From a bacterium (GTDB lineage: Bacteria > Desulfobacterota > Binatia > HRBIN30 > CADEER01), in NCBI GenBank assembly GCA_019637795.1, contig JAHBUY010000007.1, positions 214,286-278,285 on the forward strand: a stretch of 64,000 nt of DNA, in the 5' to 3' direction. A program made the position numbers and the translations under genes. Positions 23,850-32,778 of the stretch are shown here, piece by piece (positions within the stretch are counted from its first letter, which is position 1; every line of letters begins with the position of its first letter). The notes under the pieces were generated by a model, which searched no databases, was not told where the DNA came from, and saw only the letters and a program-made list of their open reading frames with translations.

Positions 23850-25568
23850 ATGGTTTCCGAGCCGCCGCCGATCGCGCGTTGGCCCGCGACGCTGCTCGCG
23901 CTCCTGGTGGTCGGCGCCGCTTGGGCAACCCTCCAGCTCTGGGGTCTCGGCGACACGCCCTTCCACACCCGCGGCGAGCCGCGCGAGGCGGTGGTGGTGC
24001 AGGACCTAGTGGCCCACGACCGCTGGATCCTGCCCCGCCGCAACGGCGTCGACCTGCCGCGCAAGCCGCCCCTGTTCTATTGGCTCGGCGGCGCGACGTC
24101 GCGCGCCCTCGGCGTCGTGGACGAGCGCAGTGTGCGGCTGCCTTCGACGGTGCAGAGCGGCCTCGCCGCCCTCCTCGTCAGCGGCGCGGCGGCGACGACG
24201 GTCGGGCCGATCGCCGGCGCCGCCGCCGGTCTGATCCTGCTCAGCAGCTTCGAATGGCTGCGCGCCGCCACCGCGGCGCGGGTCGACATGACGCTCACCT
24301 TCGGCCTGACGATGGCCTTCGTCGGTCTGCTCCTGTTCGAGCGCCGCCAACGCGCCCTCTGGCTCGGGCTCTTCTACGTCGGCGCCGCCTGGGCGACCCT
24401 CGCCAAAGGCATTCCCGGCCTGGCGATTCCCGCCTTGCAGGTCGCGCTCCTGTGCGCTCGCGATCGCAGTCTGCAGCCGCTTCGTCGTCTGCAACCCCTG
24501 CGCGGCCTGCTCTTCGTCCTGCTGGTCGCCGGCGCCTGGTACGCGGCGGCGACCGCGCAGGCCGGCCGCGCCTTCCTCGCCATCGTCGCCAGCGAGAACC
24601 TGGTGCGCATCGTCGGTGCCAAGACGGCGAGCCTCGGGCACGCGCACGGCTTCGGCTACCTGGTCGGCGTGCTGCTGCTCGGCCTGCTGCCGTGGACCCT
24701 GTTCCTGCCGAGCACCGCGGTGGCCCTGTGGCGCGAACGCGCCGGCATCCACCGCGGCGATCCACGCGCCTTCGCTCTGCTCTGGGCGGCGGCGGTGTTC
24801 CTGCCCTTCGCCGTCGCCAGCAGCAAGCGCGGGGTCTATCTGCTGCCGCTCTACCCTGCCGTCGCCCTGCTGATCGGCTGGTGGGCGCAGCGGGTGTGGC
24901 GCGGCGGCACCGCCGGCGCGCCGACGCGCCCCCTGCTCGCCGCGGCGCTGTGGGCGCTCGCCATCCTCTGCGCCGTCCTCGCCATCGCCGCCACGGCCGA
25001 GCGCGCGGGTCTGCCCCTGCTCGCCTGGTTGCCGGCAATGGCGCGCGGCCGCTCCAGCGCCCACCTCGACGCCATCGTCGCGGCGGCGCACGCGCCCCGG
25101 CCGCTCTTCGCGGTGCTCTGCAGCATCGGCGCGATCGCCGCCACGACTGGCGCGCTGGCGGTTCGTGGAACGCGACCGCGTCTGCTCCTGGCGGCCGTCG
25201 TCGGGGTCACCGGCGCCCTGGTGCTGGCCGTCCGGCTCGTGGTGATGCCGGCGATCGGCGCGGTGGAGACGCGGCGCGGCTTCGTCGCCGCGATGCGAGA
25301 GGCGGTGCGCGACCCCGCCGGCGTCCACACCGTGCCGAATCTCGACTATGGCACCATCTTCTACTGGGGCGGCGCCATGCCGGTCTACGATCCGCGGAGC
25401 GGCGGCGACCCACCGCCCTATCTGGTGATGCCGGACGCCGCCTGGCTCCGCGCCCCGGCCCGACTGCGCGATCAGTACGAACGGATCACCGGCTTGCCGG
25501 CGACCGCTGGCGGCGAGGGAGCCCCAGCGCTTCTGACGCGGCGTCCCTCGGTACCGACCGTCGAGTGA
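23850..25568 (+). CDS. ArnT/PMT-like glycosyltransferase (GT83 type)
   Basis: This multi-pass inner-membrane protein has 572 residues from the ATG at 23850 (MVSEPPPIARW); an ATG at 23832 adds six residues. About 12 hydrophobic helices are visible. The first periplasmic loop has the GT-C signature HTRGEPREAVVVQDLV, followed by the RNGVDLPRKPPLFYWLGG segment typical of ArnT-like enzymes, and a helix-loop with KRGVYLLPLYPAVALL. A short soluble C-terminal part ends the protein. Such enzymes move a sugar from a polyprenyl-phosphate donor to lipid A, protein or another acceptor. It diverges from the PcRGLX-like gene; donor and acceptor are unknown. Confidence 0.82.
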   Translation: MVSEPPPIARWPATLLALLVVGAAWATLQLWGLGDTPFHTRGEPREAVVVQDLVAHDRWILPRRNGVDLPRKPPLFYWLGGATSRALGVVDERSVRLPSTVQSGLAALLVSGAAATTVGPIAGAAAGLILLSSFEWLRAATAARVDMTLTFGLTMAFVGLLLFERRQRALWLGLFYVGAAWATLAKGIPGLAIPALQVALLCARDRSLQPLRRLQPLRGLLFVLLVAGAWYAAATAQAGRAFLAIVASENLVRIVGAKTASLGHAHGFGYLVGVLLLGLLPWTLFLPSTAVALWRERAGIHRGDPRAFALLWAAAVFLPFAVASSKRGVYLLPLYPAVALLIGWWAQRVWRGGTAGAPTRPLLAAALWALAILCAVLAIAATAERAGLPLLAWLPAMARGRSSAHLDAIVAAAHAPRPLFAVLCSIGAIAATTGALAVRGTRPRLLLAAVVGVTGALVLAVRLVVMPAIGAVETRRGFVAAMREAVRDPAGVHTVPNLDYGTIFYWGGAMPVYDPRSGGDPPPYLVMPDAAWLRAPARLRDQYERITGLPATAGGEGAPALLTRRPSVPTVE

Positions 25569-25662
25569 CGAACCCACCGCGGGCGTCGGAGACGCCGCGG
25601 CCGCAGCCGCCGCAGCCGCGAATTGACATCACCGCTGTCGTCACCTACCGTCGCGCCACTTC

Positions 25663-25734
<72 letters not shown>

Positions 25735-25741
25735 CTCCGCG

Positions 25742-25766
25742 AAAGCCCTTGTGTCACAAGGGCTTT
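25742..25766 (+). terminator. hairpin terminator after tRNA-Gly
   Basis: A perfect inverted repeat (AAAGCCCTTG, loop TGTCA, CAAGGGCTTT) lies 8 nt after the tRNA. It is followed by the moderately T-rich cgtcgtttctgctt. The AAAG...CTTT arms make it nearly symmetric, so it may also act on the converging methyltransferase gene. Confidence 0.8.
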
Positions 25767-25915
25767 CGTCGTTTCTGCTTCACGTGCGAGGTGGCTGCGT
25801 TCGGCTGTGGGCAGGCCGGTTTGCCAGGGCGATCGGCGACCACCGCTCTCGGCGCCCGGCCAGGCGCCGGGATCGCTCCGTAGCGCGTCGCTTCGCGCGC
25901 CCGACCGCCGTCGGG

Positions 25916-26722
25916 CTACTCGAAGGCCAGGGCGAGGAACTTCTCTCGGCCGGCACCCGGGACGCGCGGAGGCGCGACGCCGACCTCGTCGCGCCAGAAT
26001 GCGGGATCGGTGAGCAGCGCGGCAACAGCGCGCAGGTGGCCGTCCTGCGTGAAGATGACGCCACCGGGGCGCAGGCGCGGCGCCAGGTGGGCGAGGCAGG
26101 TGCGGGTCGAAGCCAGCAGGTCGACGTCGAGCAGCACGACATCGACGGGCGCCGCGAAGCGCGGCAGGGTGTCGGCGAACCAGCCCTTGCGATACTCGAC
26201 CACCTGCGGCGCGCCGAAGGCGGCGACGGTGCGCTGCACCTCGCGCAAGCGGCCGTGGAAGGCGCCGCGGCGGAACACCATCGGGCGGCCGTCGAGCGCC
26301 TCGTGCCGCTCCTCGTTCGGCGGCATGCCGCGGAACGAGTCGAAGACGACCAGCCGACCACCGGCCCGCGCCGTCACCAACGACAGCTTGGCGGTGCTGG
26401 CTCCCTTGCCGACCCCGCATTCGACCACCGTCAGGCCGGGCGTCCCGGTCCGGGACAGGATCGCCTGCGCCACGGTCAGCATCTCCGCCTGGGTGTGGTA
26501 GGCGCGCACGTGATTGGTGATGCGCACGAAGCGCGCCAGCAGGCGCAGGTCGCTTCGCCAGGGTCGGCCAGCCGCGCGCGATGCGCGCAGGAAGGCGAGC
26601 ACGGCGTGACGATCCCGGCCGGCGAGGAAGCGCAGGGACTGCAGGCGACGGTAGATCGTGGCGCGACCGCGCCGCAGCATCGGGGCGCGTCGCCTTAATA
26701 CGGAAGTGGACGGAAGGGCCAT
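25916..26722 (-). CDS. TylF/macrocin-like class I methyltransferase
   Basis: This SAM-dependent methyltransferase has 268 residues from the ATG at 26722 (MALPSTSVLRRR). A shorter start at 26680 is possible and neither has a good ribosome binding site. The SAM-binding motif is VVECGVGKGASTAKLS (GxGxG-like), then LVVFDSFRGMPPNEERHE, VVLLDVDLLASTRTCLAHL and a late LRPGGVIFTQDG. This order matches the TylF O-methyltransferase group, which modifies sugars or other small hydroxylated molecules. The acceptor is unknown. It is isolated: greB starts the next leftward transcript upstream. Confidence 0.78.
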   Translation of the reverse strand: MALPSTSVLRRRAPMLRRGRATIYRRLQSLRFLAGRDRHAVLAFLRASRAAGRPWRSDLRLLARFVRITNHVRAYHTQAEMLTVAQAILSRTGTPGLTVVECGVGKGASTAKLSLVTARAGGRLVVFDSFRGMPPNEERHEALDGRPMVFRRGAFHGRLREVQRTVAAFGAPQVVEYRKGWFADTLPRFAAPVDVVLLDVDLLASTRTCLAHLAPRLRPGGVIFTQDGHLRAVAALLTDPAFWRDEVGVAPPRVPGAGREKFLALAFE

Positions 26723-26857
26723 GGGAGAGCGCGGGAGCGGCCCGTGTCCAACCACATTCCGGATCGAAAGTCGCGCCCCGCCGCGGGCGGCCGAACGGGA
26801 CTCGGGCACCTGCCGCTGGTCCAGGCGGCGGCGCCGCGATCCGATGCGGTGCGCGCG

Positions 26858-27409
26858 TTACGGCAGGGCCTCGTAGCGGATGTCGAGGATCTCGAGCTCC
26901 TCGTCGCCGCGGGGCGTCTTCAGCGTCACCACGTCGCCGACGGTGCCCTTCAGCAGCGCCGTCGCGATCGGCGAGATCCAGCTCACGCGGCCGCGGGCGG
27001 GATCGCTCTCGTCGACGCCGACGATGCTGACCGTGCGCTCGCCACCGTTCGCATCGGCGACGGTGACGGTCGCCCCGAAGTAGACCTTCTCGTGCTCCCT
27101 GCCGGCGTTGTCGACCACCACCGCCGCCTCGATCCGCTGCCGGAGGAAGCGGATGCGGCGGTCGATCTCCCGCAACCGGCGCTTGCCGTAGATGTAGTCA
27201 CCGTTCTCCGAGCGGTCGCCGTTGCTCGCCGCCCAGGCGATGATGTCGACGAGCTTCGGGCGTTCGATCCGCCACAGTTTCGACAGCTCGTCGTGCAGGC
27301 GCTGCAGCCCGGCGGGCGTGATGTAGTTCGCGCCCTCGCGCGGCGGGGCGGTGGCGGCGACCTCGTCGCCGTCGTCGCCGTCCGGTTCCCTGGTGAAGGC
27401 CTTGCTCAT
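26858..27409 (-). CDS. greB: transcription elongation factor GreB
   Basis: This factor enters the RNA polymerase secondary channel and stimulates cleavage of backtracked RNA. It has 183 residues. The N-terminus MSKAFTREPDGDD, then GANYITPAGLQRLHDEL, is characteristic of GreB. The coiled-coil tip carries the acidic pair in NGDRSENGDYIYGKRRLREID, which holds the catalytic Mg2+. The C-terminal FKBP-like domain ends VVTLKTPRGDEELEILDIRYE. The ATG at 27409 lies 87 bp after the ABC permease stop, so it could be read through from that operon. Confidence 0.95.
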   Translation of the reverse strand: MSKAFTREPDGDDGDEVAATAPPREGANYITPAGLQRLHDELSKLWRIERPKLVDIIAWAASNGDRSENGDYIYGKRRLREIDRRIRFLRQRIEAAVVVDNAGREHEKVYFGATVTVADANGGERTVSIVGVDESDPARGRVSWISPIATALLKGTVGDVVTLKTPRGDEELEILDIRYEALP

Positions 27410-27496
27410 CGGAAGCGGTCGCGAGGGCCGCCTCTACCACCTGCCGCCGGGGCGCGCCATGCTCCCCCCAGCCGGGCGGCCGATGGCCGCCTCCCG

Positions 27497-28609
27497 CTAC
27501 AGCGTGCGCCGGAAGAGGACGGTGGCCAGCGCCATGGTCACGACCGTGAAGCCGAGCAGCACCGCCAGGTCGACGCCGATGGCCGCCAGGCCGGTGTTCT
27601 TCAGCACCAGCGCCTTGAAGCCATGCACCGCATAGGTGAAGGGATCGACGACGGCGAGCGCCTGCATCCAGCCGGGAAAGGCGTTGACCGGATAGACGGC
27701 GCCGCTGGGGTAGAACAGCACGGTGCTCAACACGCCGTAGATGGCGCGCGGGATCAGGGGGTCGCTGACCCGCACCATGAGCAGGAACATCATGCTGATC
27801 AGCGCCAGCGACGTCGTGACCACCATGGTCATCATGCGCAACAGGCGCAGCGGGTCCAGGGGGTGGGGAATGCCGGCGATCAGCGAGCCGGCGATCACCA
27901 GCACGGTGCCGGCGACGATCGCCTTGGCGGCGCCGGCGAGGGTGAAGCCGAGGATCAGCTCGAGCTTGCGGATCGGCGTCACCAGATAGCCCTCGTGCAG
28001 GCCGCGCGCCTTGTCGTCGATGAAGATGATGCCGCCGCCGATCATGGCGGACACGAAGATCGCCAGCACGATGCTGCCGGGCAGCAGGTACTGGACGTAC
28101 GGGACGTACGGGTAGACCTCGACGATCGACAGCGTCGCGCCGCTGGCGACGCGCTCCTGCGGTGGCGGGTGGTTGTACGGCCCGAGCATCGCCGCCAGCG
28201 CGCCCTCGAGCGTCGCCGCCGCGAACTGGTCGGTATTGTCCTCGATCAGCGCCAGGCGCGGACCAGCGCCGGCCAGGACCTGGCGCGAGAAGTTGGGCGG
28301 AATGTTCAGCACGCCGCTGATCCTGCCGTTGCGCAGGTCGTCGAGCGCTCGCGCCTGGTCGCTGTAGGCGACGGTCTCGAAGGTCCTGGCGTTGGCGGCC
28401 ACGGCCTGCAGCATCTCCCGCACCTTCACCGCCGGCACGCCGTGGTCCTGGTCGACCACGCCGACCGCGAGATCCTTCACCCGGCCGCCGAAGGCGTGTC
28501 CGAGCACGACCAACTGGACGACCGGCATGAGCATGGAGACGACGATCAGGCTCGGGCTGCGTCGGAAACGGCGCAGGTCGCGTTCGATGATGGCCCAGAT
28601 GCGGTGCAC
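27497..28609 (-). CDS. ABC-2 type permease of an efflux system
   Basis: This encodes 370 residues. An N-terminal helix (about 20-40) is followed by a large periplasmic domain (about 45-175), then five hydrophobic helices in the ABC-2 membrane domain (YLLPGSIVLAIFVSAMIGGG, GFTLAGAAKAIVAGTVLVIAG, MMTMVVTTSLALISMMFLLM, GVLSTVLFYPSGAVYP, AVLLGFTVVTMALATVLF). This layout matches the YbhR/YhhJ export permeases. The start is a GTG at 28609. Before IS insertion it would have followed the ATPase stop by about 12 bp; now 1.2 kb of IS DNA intervenes, so its expression may be reduced or IS-driven. A second permease, as in YbhS/YbhR, is not present. Confidence 0.88.
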   Translation of the reverse strand: MHRIWAIIERDLRRFRRSPSLIVVSMLMPVVQLVVLGHAFGGRVKDLAVGVVDQDHGVPAVKVREMLQAVAANARTFETVAYSDQARALDDLRNGRISGVLNIPPNFSRQVLAGAGPRLALIEDNTDQFAAATLEGALAAMLGPYNHPPPQERVASGATLSIVEVYPYVPYVQYLLPGSIVLAIFVSAMIGGGIIFIDDKARGLHEGYLVTPIRKLELILGFTLAGAAKAIVAGTVLVIAGSLIAGIPHPLDPLRLLRMMTMVVTTSLALISMMFLLMVRVSDPLIPRAIYGVLSTVLFYPSGAVYPVNAFPGWMQALAVVDPFTYAVHGFKALVLKNTGLAAIGVDLAVLLGFTVVTMALATVLFRRTL

Positions 28610-28625
28610 GGCAGCGCCTCGCTAG

Positions 28626-29839
28626 GGAACCTCTGCACAGGTCCCGTCAGTGAATGAAATCGTGAAAACTTGGACGGCTCCCGGCATCAGCAGGGCTCGA
28701 CGAGCGAGAATTCGCCGCCAGCCGGGTGGAATTGCCGGGGGCCCGCGTATCGCCGGAGTGTCGAGGTTCGTGGCATTGCGTTCACAGTCCGCGTTCGCCC
28801 ATTCACAGCGCGCACCGCGCCCCCGCGGGCAGGAGGTGATGACGGACACTGTACAGATTCGCCAATGCGAACATCGTCTGCGCTCGCGCCAGGTTCTTGG
28901 CCAAGCCGCGGTAGCGCACCTTGGCGAATCCCCACAGCCGCTTCACGATGTGAAACGGATGTTCGCCGCGCGCGCGAATGCGCGAGCGCGCCCGGTTGAT
29001 CTGGCGCCACCGCTCGCTCAGCGGCTGACGACCCGCCTGACGCCGATTCATGCGGTACCGCACTCCGGCCGCCTCGAACGCCTGGCGATCGGCTTCCTTC
29101 CAGTACGCCTTGTCCCCGTACACCGCGCTCTCCTCGCCATGGAGCAGCTCCTCCAATTGCGTGATGTCCGCGGTCGCCGCATTGGTGGCCACCACGCTGT
29201 GCACGCGGCCCCGCGTATCGGTCCCAATGTGCAGCTTCATCCCGAAGTGCCACTGGTTCCCCTTGCGCGTCTGCTTCATCTCGGGATCGCGCGCTTTGTC
29301 CGCGTTTTTGGTCGAACTCGGCGCGGCGATGATCGTCGCATCCACAATGGTGCCGGCCTTCAGCAACAGCCGCTTCGCCTGCAGCAGCTCCTTCACCAGC
29401 TCGAAGAGCTTCGCCGTCAGGCCCTGCTTCTCCAGCAGGTGGCGGAAACGCAAAATCGTCGTTTCGTCGGGGACGACATCCTCGCTCAACTCGATGCGCA
29501 CAAAGCGCCGGATCGACTCGCTGTCGTACAGCGAGTCCTCTGCTTGCGGGTCAGACAGGTTGAACCACTGCTGGACGAAGTAAATCCGCAGCATTTTCTC
29601 CAACCCCAGGGGCTGCCGGCCGTTGCCCGCCTTCGGGTAGTGCGGCGCAATCACCCGCAGCAACTCGGCCCACGGCACCACGGCATCCATTTCCGCCAGG
29701 AACCGTTCGCGACGCGTCACCTTGCCCTTCTGGCTCCACGCCACCGACGCAAACGTTTGCTGCTTCTCCATCACCACACCACCTCCGCACTCAGCTGCGG
29801 CGCACTATACATGACGCCCCGGCCTTATGCAGAGGTTCC
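28626..29839. mobile_element. IS5-family insertion sequence, intact
   Basis: This element of 1,214 bp is bounded by perfect 12-bp inverted repeats (ggaacctctgca at 28626-28637, tgcagaggttcc at 29828-29839). It is flanked by CTAG direct repeats at 28622-28625 and 29840-29843, the target duplication expected for the IS5 group. One transposase gene fills most of it. It has inserted in the TAG stop codon of the ABC ATPase gene; the duplicated CTAG preserves the stop. Perfect ends and an undamaged transposase suggest a recent insertion. Confidence 0.95.
28803..29771 (-). CDS. IS5-family transposase
   Basis: This DDE transposase has 322 residues. The start is the ATG at 29771, with GGAGG about 9 nt upstream; an in-frame GTG precedes it by two codons. 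The N-terminal region ends KGKVTRRERFLAEMDAVVPW, typical of the group. The catalytic residues fall in GTIVDATIIAAPSSTKN (first Asp), AVYGDKAYW (second Asp) and RARGEHPFHIVKRLWG (Glu, with the downstream basic residues of the C1 signature). No frameshift or stop is seen, so it should be active. It lies within inverted repeats at 28626 and 29839. Confidence 0.95.
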   Translation of the reverse strand: MEKQQTFASVAWSQKGKVTRRERFLAEMDAVVPWAELLRVIAPHYPKAGNGRQPLGLEKMLRIYFVQQWFNLSDPQAEDSLYDSESIRRFVRIELSEDVVPDETTILRFRHLLEKQGLTAKLFELVKELLQAKRLLLKAGTIVDATIIAAPSSTKNADKARDPEMKQTRKGNQWHFGMKLHIGTDTRGRVHSVVATNAATADITQLEELLHGEESAVYGDKAYWKEADRQAFEAAGVRYRMNRRQAGRQPLSERWRQINRARSRIRARGEHPFHIVKRLWGFAKVRYRGLAKNLARAQTMFALANLYSVRHHLLPAGARCAL

Positions 29840-30838
29840 CTAGCGGTTGTACATGAAGTTGGGATCGTACCTGGGGGCGCTCTGCAGCGCGTCGCGAAGC
29901 TGGTGGCCGGTGTAGTGGACGAAGACGTCGTCCAGGGTCGTGCTCTGCACCGACAGCGACTCGACCGCGATGCCCGCCTGGCGCGCCGCTTCCATCACCC
30001 CGACCGTGGTCCGCGGCCCGTTGTGCGAGGAGATGCGGAAGACGTGCTCATCGGCGCGCACGTCGGCGACGTCGGGCAGCGCCGCCAGCGTCGCCGTCCA
30101 GTCCGCCGGCGGCCGGTCGAAGCTCACCTCGAGGATGTTCTTCCCGGGAATGGAGGCCTTCAGCTTGAGCGGCGAGTCGAGCGCGACGAGCTGCCCGTGG
30201 TCGACGATGGCGATGCGGTCGCAGAGCTTGTCGGCCTCGTCCATGTAGTGCGTCGTCACCAGGATGGTCAGGTCCCGCTCGCGCTTGAGGCGCGACAGCA
30301 TCTCCCAGACGGCGACGCGCGACACCGGGTCGAGGCCGGTGGTCGGCTCGTCGAGGAAGAAGATGCGCGGCTCGTGTACCAGGCCGCGCGCGATCTCCAG
30401 GCGCCGGCGCATGCCGCCGGAGAACATCTTCACCGGCTTGTCCGCCCACGGCGTCAGGTCCACCGCCTCGAGCAGGGCGGCGATGGTCCGGCGCCGCCGC
30501 TCGCGCGGGATGCCGTAGAGCTTGGCGAAGATGCTCAGGTTCTCGGCCGCGGAGAGGTCGAGGTCGGAGGTCATCGCCTGCGGGATGACGCCGATGCAGG
30601 CGCGCACCTCGTTGGCCTGGCGGACGATGTCGAAGCCGTTGATCCGCGCCGTGCCGCCCGACGGCGGCAGCAGCGTCGTCAGCATGCGGATCAGCGTCGA
30701 CTTGCCCGCCCCGTTCGGGCCGAGCAGGCCGAAGACCTCGCCGTGCTCGACGCTGAAGCTCAGCCCGTCGACGGCGCGGAAGTCGCCGAAGGTCTTGGCG
30801 ATCGCCTCGACCTCGACGTCGAGCACGGGGGCGCTCAT
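29840..30838 (-). CDS. ABC transporter ATP-binding protein (multidrug/efflux type)
   Basis: This encodes 332 residues from the ATG at 30838 (MSAPVLDVEVEAI). Walker A is GLLGPNGAGKST, the Q-loop is CIGVIPQAM, the signature is MFSGGMRRRLEIARG, Walker B is RIFFLDEPTTGLD, and the H-loop His is in TTHYMDEAD. The C-terminal domain of about 90 residues is typical of drug-export ATPases such as YbhF. Its ATG overlaps the hlyD-like stop by 4 nt. The last codons are MYNR followed by TAG, and the TAG is the IS5-family target. Confidence 0.93.
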   Translation of the reverse strand: MSAPVLDVEVEAIAKTFGDFRAVDGLSFSVEHGEVFGLLGPNGAGKSTLIRMLTTLLPPSGGTARINGFDIVRQANEVRACIGVIPQAMTSDLDLSAAENLSIFAKLYGIPRERRRRTIAALLEAVDLTPWADKPVKMFSGGMRRRLEIARGLVHEPRIFFLDEPTTGLDPVSRVAVWEMLSRLKRERDLTILVTTHYMDEADKLCDRIAIVDHGQLVALDSPLKLKASIPGKNILEVSFDRPPADWTATLAALPDVADVRADEHVFRISSHNGPRTTVGVMEAARQAGIAVESLSVQSTTLDDVFVHYTGHQLRDALQSAPRYDPNFMYNR

Positions 30839-31908
30839 CGCGCCGCCTCGCCCGCCGCCGGGCGCGCCGCCAGCGGCAGGACGACGTAGGCGGTCATGCC
30901 GACCGCCAGATCGCGCTCGGCGTTGTCGCAGCGCAGGCGGATCTCGAAGGTCTTGATGTCGCGCTTGGTGCGGCTGACGTCGCGCTGGGTGGCGAAATCG
31001 GCGTCGACCCCGCGGTGGATCACGGCGCAGAGGCGCTCGCTGCCCGACGGCAGCCGCACGGTCATCCGATCCCCCAGCCGCACCGCATCGATGTAGGTCT
31101 CCTCGACATCGGCGCGCACCCAGAGATCGTCGGGATCGATCAGGGTGAGGATCGCGCGTCCGGGCGCCACCACCTCGCCGGGACGCGCCGCGCGCACGTC
31201 GACGATGCCGTCGATCGGCGCGCGGATCTCGGTGTCGTCGAGGTGGACCTGCGCCTTCTCCCGCTGCGCGCCGGCCGCCGCCAGTCGGTGGCGGTTGGCC
31301 TCGAGGGTGGCGCGGCGGGCGGCGACCTGATCGGCGTTGCCCTTGGCCAGCGCGACCGCGGCCTCCGCCGCCTGCTCCTGCTTGCCCAGCGCCTCGACGT
31401 GCGCCGTCGCCGCCGCGAACGCGGTGCGCGCCTGGTCGAAGGCCTGCGCCGCCTCCACCCCCTTGCGGTACATGGCCTCCGCGCGCCGGAAGGTCAGACG
31501 CGCGTTCTCCTCGTCGGCCACCGCCTGCGCCACTTGCGCCTGGGCGGCCGCCAGGTTGGCCTCCGCCTGGTGCGTCGCGTTGCTGGTCTGCGCCTCCTGA
31601 AAACGCAGGTTGGCCTCGGCCTCCTCGACCTGCGCCGCCGACTGCCGCTCGCTGTCGGCATAGAAATCGACGTCCGCCTTCCACTCCCGCGGCCGGATGC
31701 GCGCGAGGAGCTGGCCACGCTCGACGACGTCGCCCTCGCGCGCCGCGAGCTCCTGCAGCCGGCCCTGGATCTCGGCGCCGACGATGACGTCGTCCGTGGT
31801 CACCACGCCGGTGAGCACGATCTCGTCGGGACGGCGGGGCAGCAGGGCGGCGAGCGCGGCCCCCAGGATGGCGGCGGCGACGAGGACGATCGGCAGGCGG
31901 CGCGTCAT
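30835..31908 (-). CDS. HlyD-family membrane fusion protein
   Basis: This encodes 357 residues. An N-terminal membrane anchor (LPIVLVAAAILGAALAAL) is followed by the first half of a lipoyl domain (VIVGAEIQGRLQELAAREGDVVERGQLLARI). A long Ala/Glu/Gln-rich alpha-helical hairpin spans about 80-215. The second lipoyl half is TEIRAPIDGIVDVRAARPGEVV, and a beta-barrel domain ends near VGMTAYVVLPL. It links the inner-membrane ABC exporter to the outer envelope, as YbhG does. The ATG overlaps the tetR stop by 4 nt (ATGA). Confidence 0.92.
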   Translation of the reverse strand: MTRRLPIVLVAAAILGAALAALLPRRPDEIVLTGVVTTDDVIVGAEIQGRLQELAAREGDVVERGQLLARIRPREWKADVDFYADSERQSAAQVEEAEANLRFQEAQTSNATHQAEANLAAAQAQVAQAVADEENARLTFRRAEAMYRKGVEAAQAFDQARTAFAAATAHVEALGKQEQAAEAAVALAKGNADQVAARRATLEANRHRLAAAGAQREKAQVHLDDTEIRAPIDGIVDVRAARPGEVVAPGRAILTLIDPDDLWVRADVEETYIDAVRLGDRMTVRLPSGSERLCAVIHRGVDADFATQRDVSRTKRDIKTFEIRLRCDNAERDLAVGMTAYVVLPLAARPAAGEAAR

Positions 31909-32573
31909 GAGGAACTGGCTCCGGAGTCGAGGAAGAGGCCGTGCCGGATGAAGTCCAGCACCTCGCGCTTGCGGCGCGCCAGGCTGGCGGGCGCGTAGGC
32001 GTCGGCGTGACCGAGGACCCGGAGCACCGGAGCGGCGGAGAAGTAGAAGACGATCAATCCGACCACCGACATGGCCGTGTGCCGGGGATCCGTGCGGCGG
32101 AACTCGCCCGCCCGGACGCCGCGTTCGAGCAGCTTCTTGAACGCGGCGTTGCGCGGCACCAGATAGCGGCGCGCCAGGCGTTCGAGGGAGCGGCCGCGCG
32201 CCGTCATCAGTTGGTGGTAGAGCGCCGCATAGCGACGCCGGGCGCTGATGAAGTCGAAGTAGAGGCTGACGTAGCGCAGCAGGACCGCGCCCGCCGGTCC
32301 GGGCTCCTGCAACACCGCCACCGCCTGGCGGTTGAACTCGCGGAAGTGATCGTCCATCACCGCCTCGTAGAGCCCGCCCTTGCTTCCGAAGTAGTAGTAG
32401 AGGAGCGCCTTGTTGACCCCCGCCGTGGCGGCGATGGCGTCGATCCGCGCCCCCTCCATGCCGGCGCGGGCGAAGGCATCCTCCGCCGCGGCCAGTATCG
32501 CGGCGCGGCTGTCCGGTCCCCGCGCCGGTGCGGGCGCGGGTCGGCGGTCCTTCGAGGCGGCGCGAGGGGGCAT
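31905..32573 (-). CDS. TetR-family transcriptional regulator
   Basis: This encodes 222 residues from the ATG at 32573 (MPPRAASKDRRPAP); an in-frame ATG at 32600 adds nine residues. A Pro/Ala/Arg-rich lead is followed by the TetR DNA-binding domain (ILAAAEDAFARAGMEGARIDAIAATAGVNKALLYYYFGSKGGLYEAV split across about 32-78). The ligand-binding helices follow. It is the first gene of the tetR-hlyD-ATPase-permease operon and probably represses it, releasing on binding an exported compound. The layout parallels E. coli ybiH(cecR)-ybhGFSR. A candidate palindromic site lies at 32973-32988. Confidence 0.92.
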   Translation of the reverse strand: MPPRAASKDRRPAPAPARGPDSRAAILAAAEDAFARAGMEGARIDAIAATAGVNKALLYYYFGSKGGLYEAVMDDHFREFNRQAVAVLQEPGPAGAVLLRYVSLYFDFISARRRYAALYHQLMTARGRSLERLARRYLVPRNAAFKKLLERGVRAGEFRRTDPRHTAMSVVGLIVFYFSAAPVLRVLGHADAYAPASLARRKREVLDFIRHGLFLDSGASSS

Positions 32574-32778
32574 GCGATCACGCGCGCGGCGCGGACTCAT
32601 ACGGAGCCGCGGAGACACAGGGCCGGCCCGCGAGCGCAGCGCTCCGGGCCCGTGCGGGTCCCCTCGCGCGCGATCCCCTGCAGGGCATCGAGGAGGCGGG
32701 GCGAGGACATCCTGGACCATTCAGCGCGCGCGGCCACGTTGTTGCGTCTCCGGGTGAAGGTGTCGTCACGGCGAGATC

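Noticed and set aside
28622..28850. Possible small gene between the permease and the transposase
   Set aside because: The stretch lies inside the IS between its left inverted repeat and the transposase stop; short frames there lack any support.
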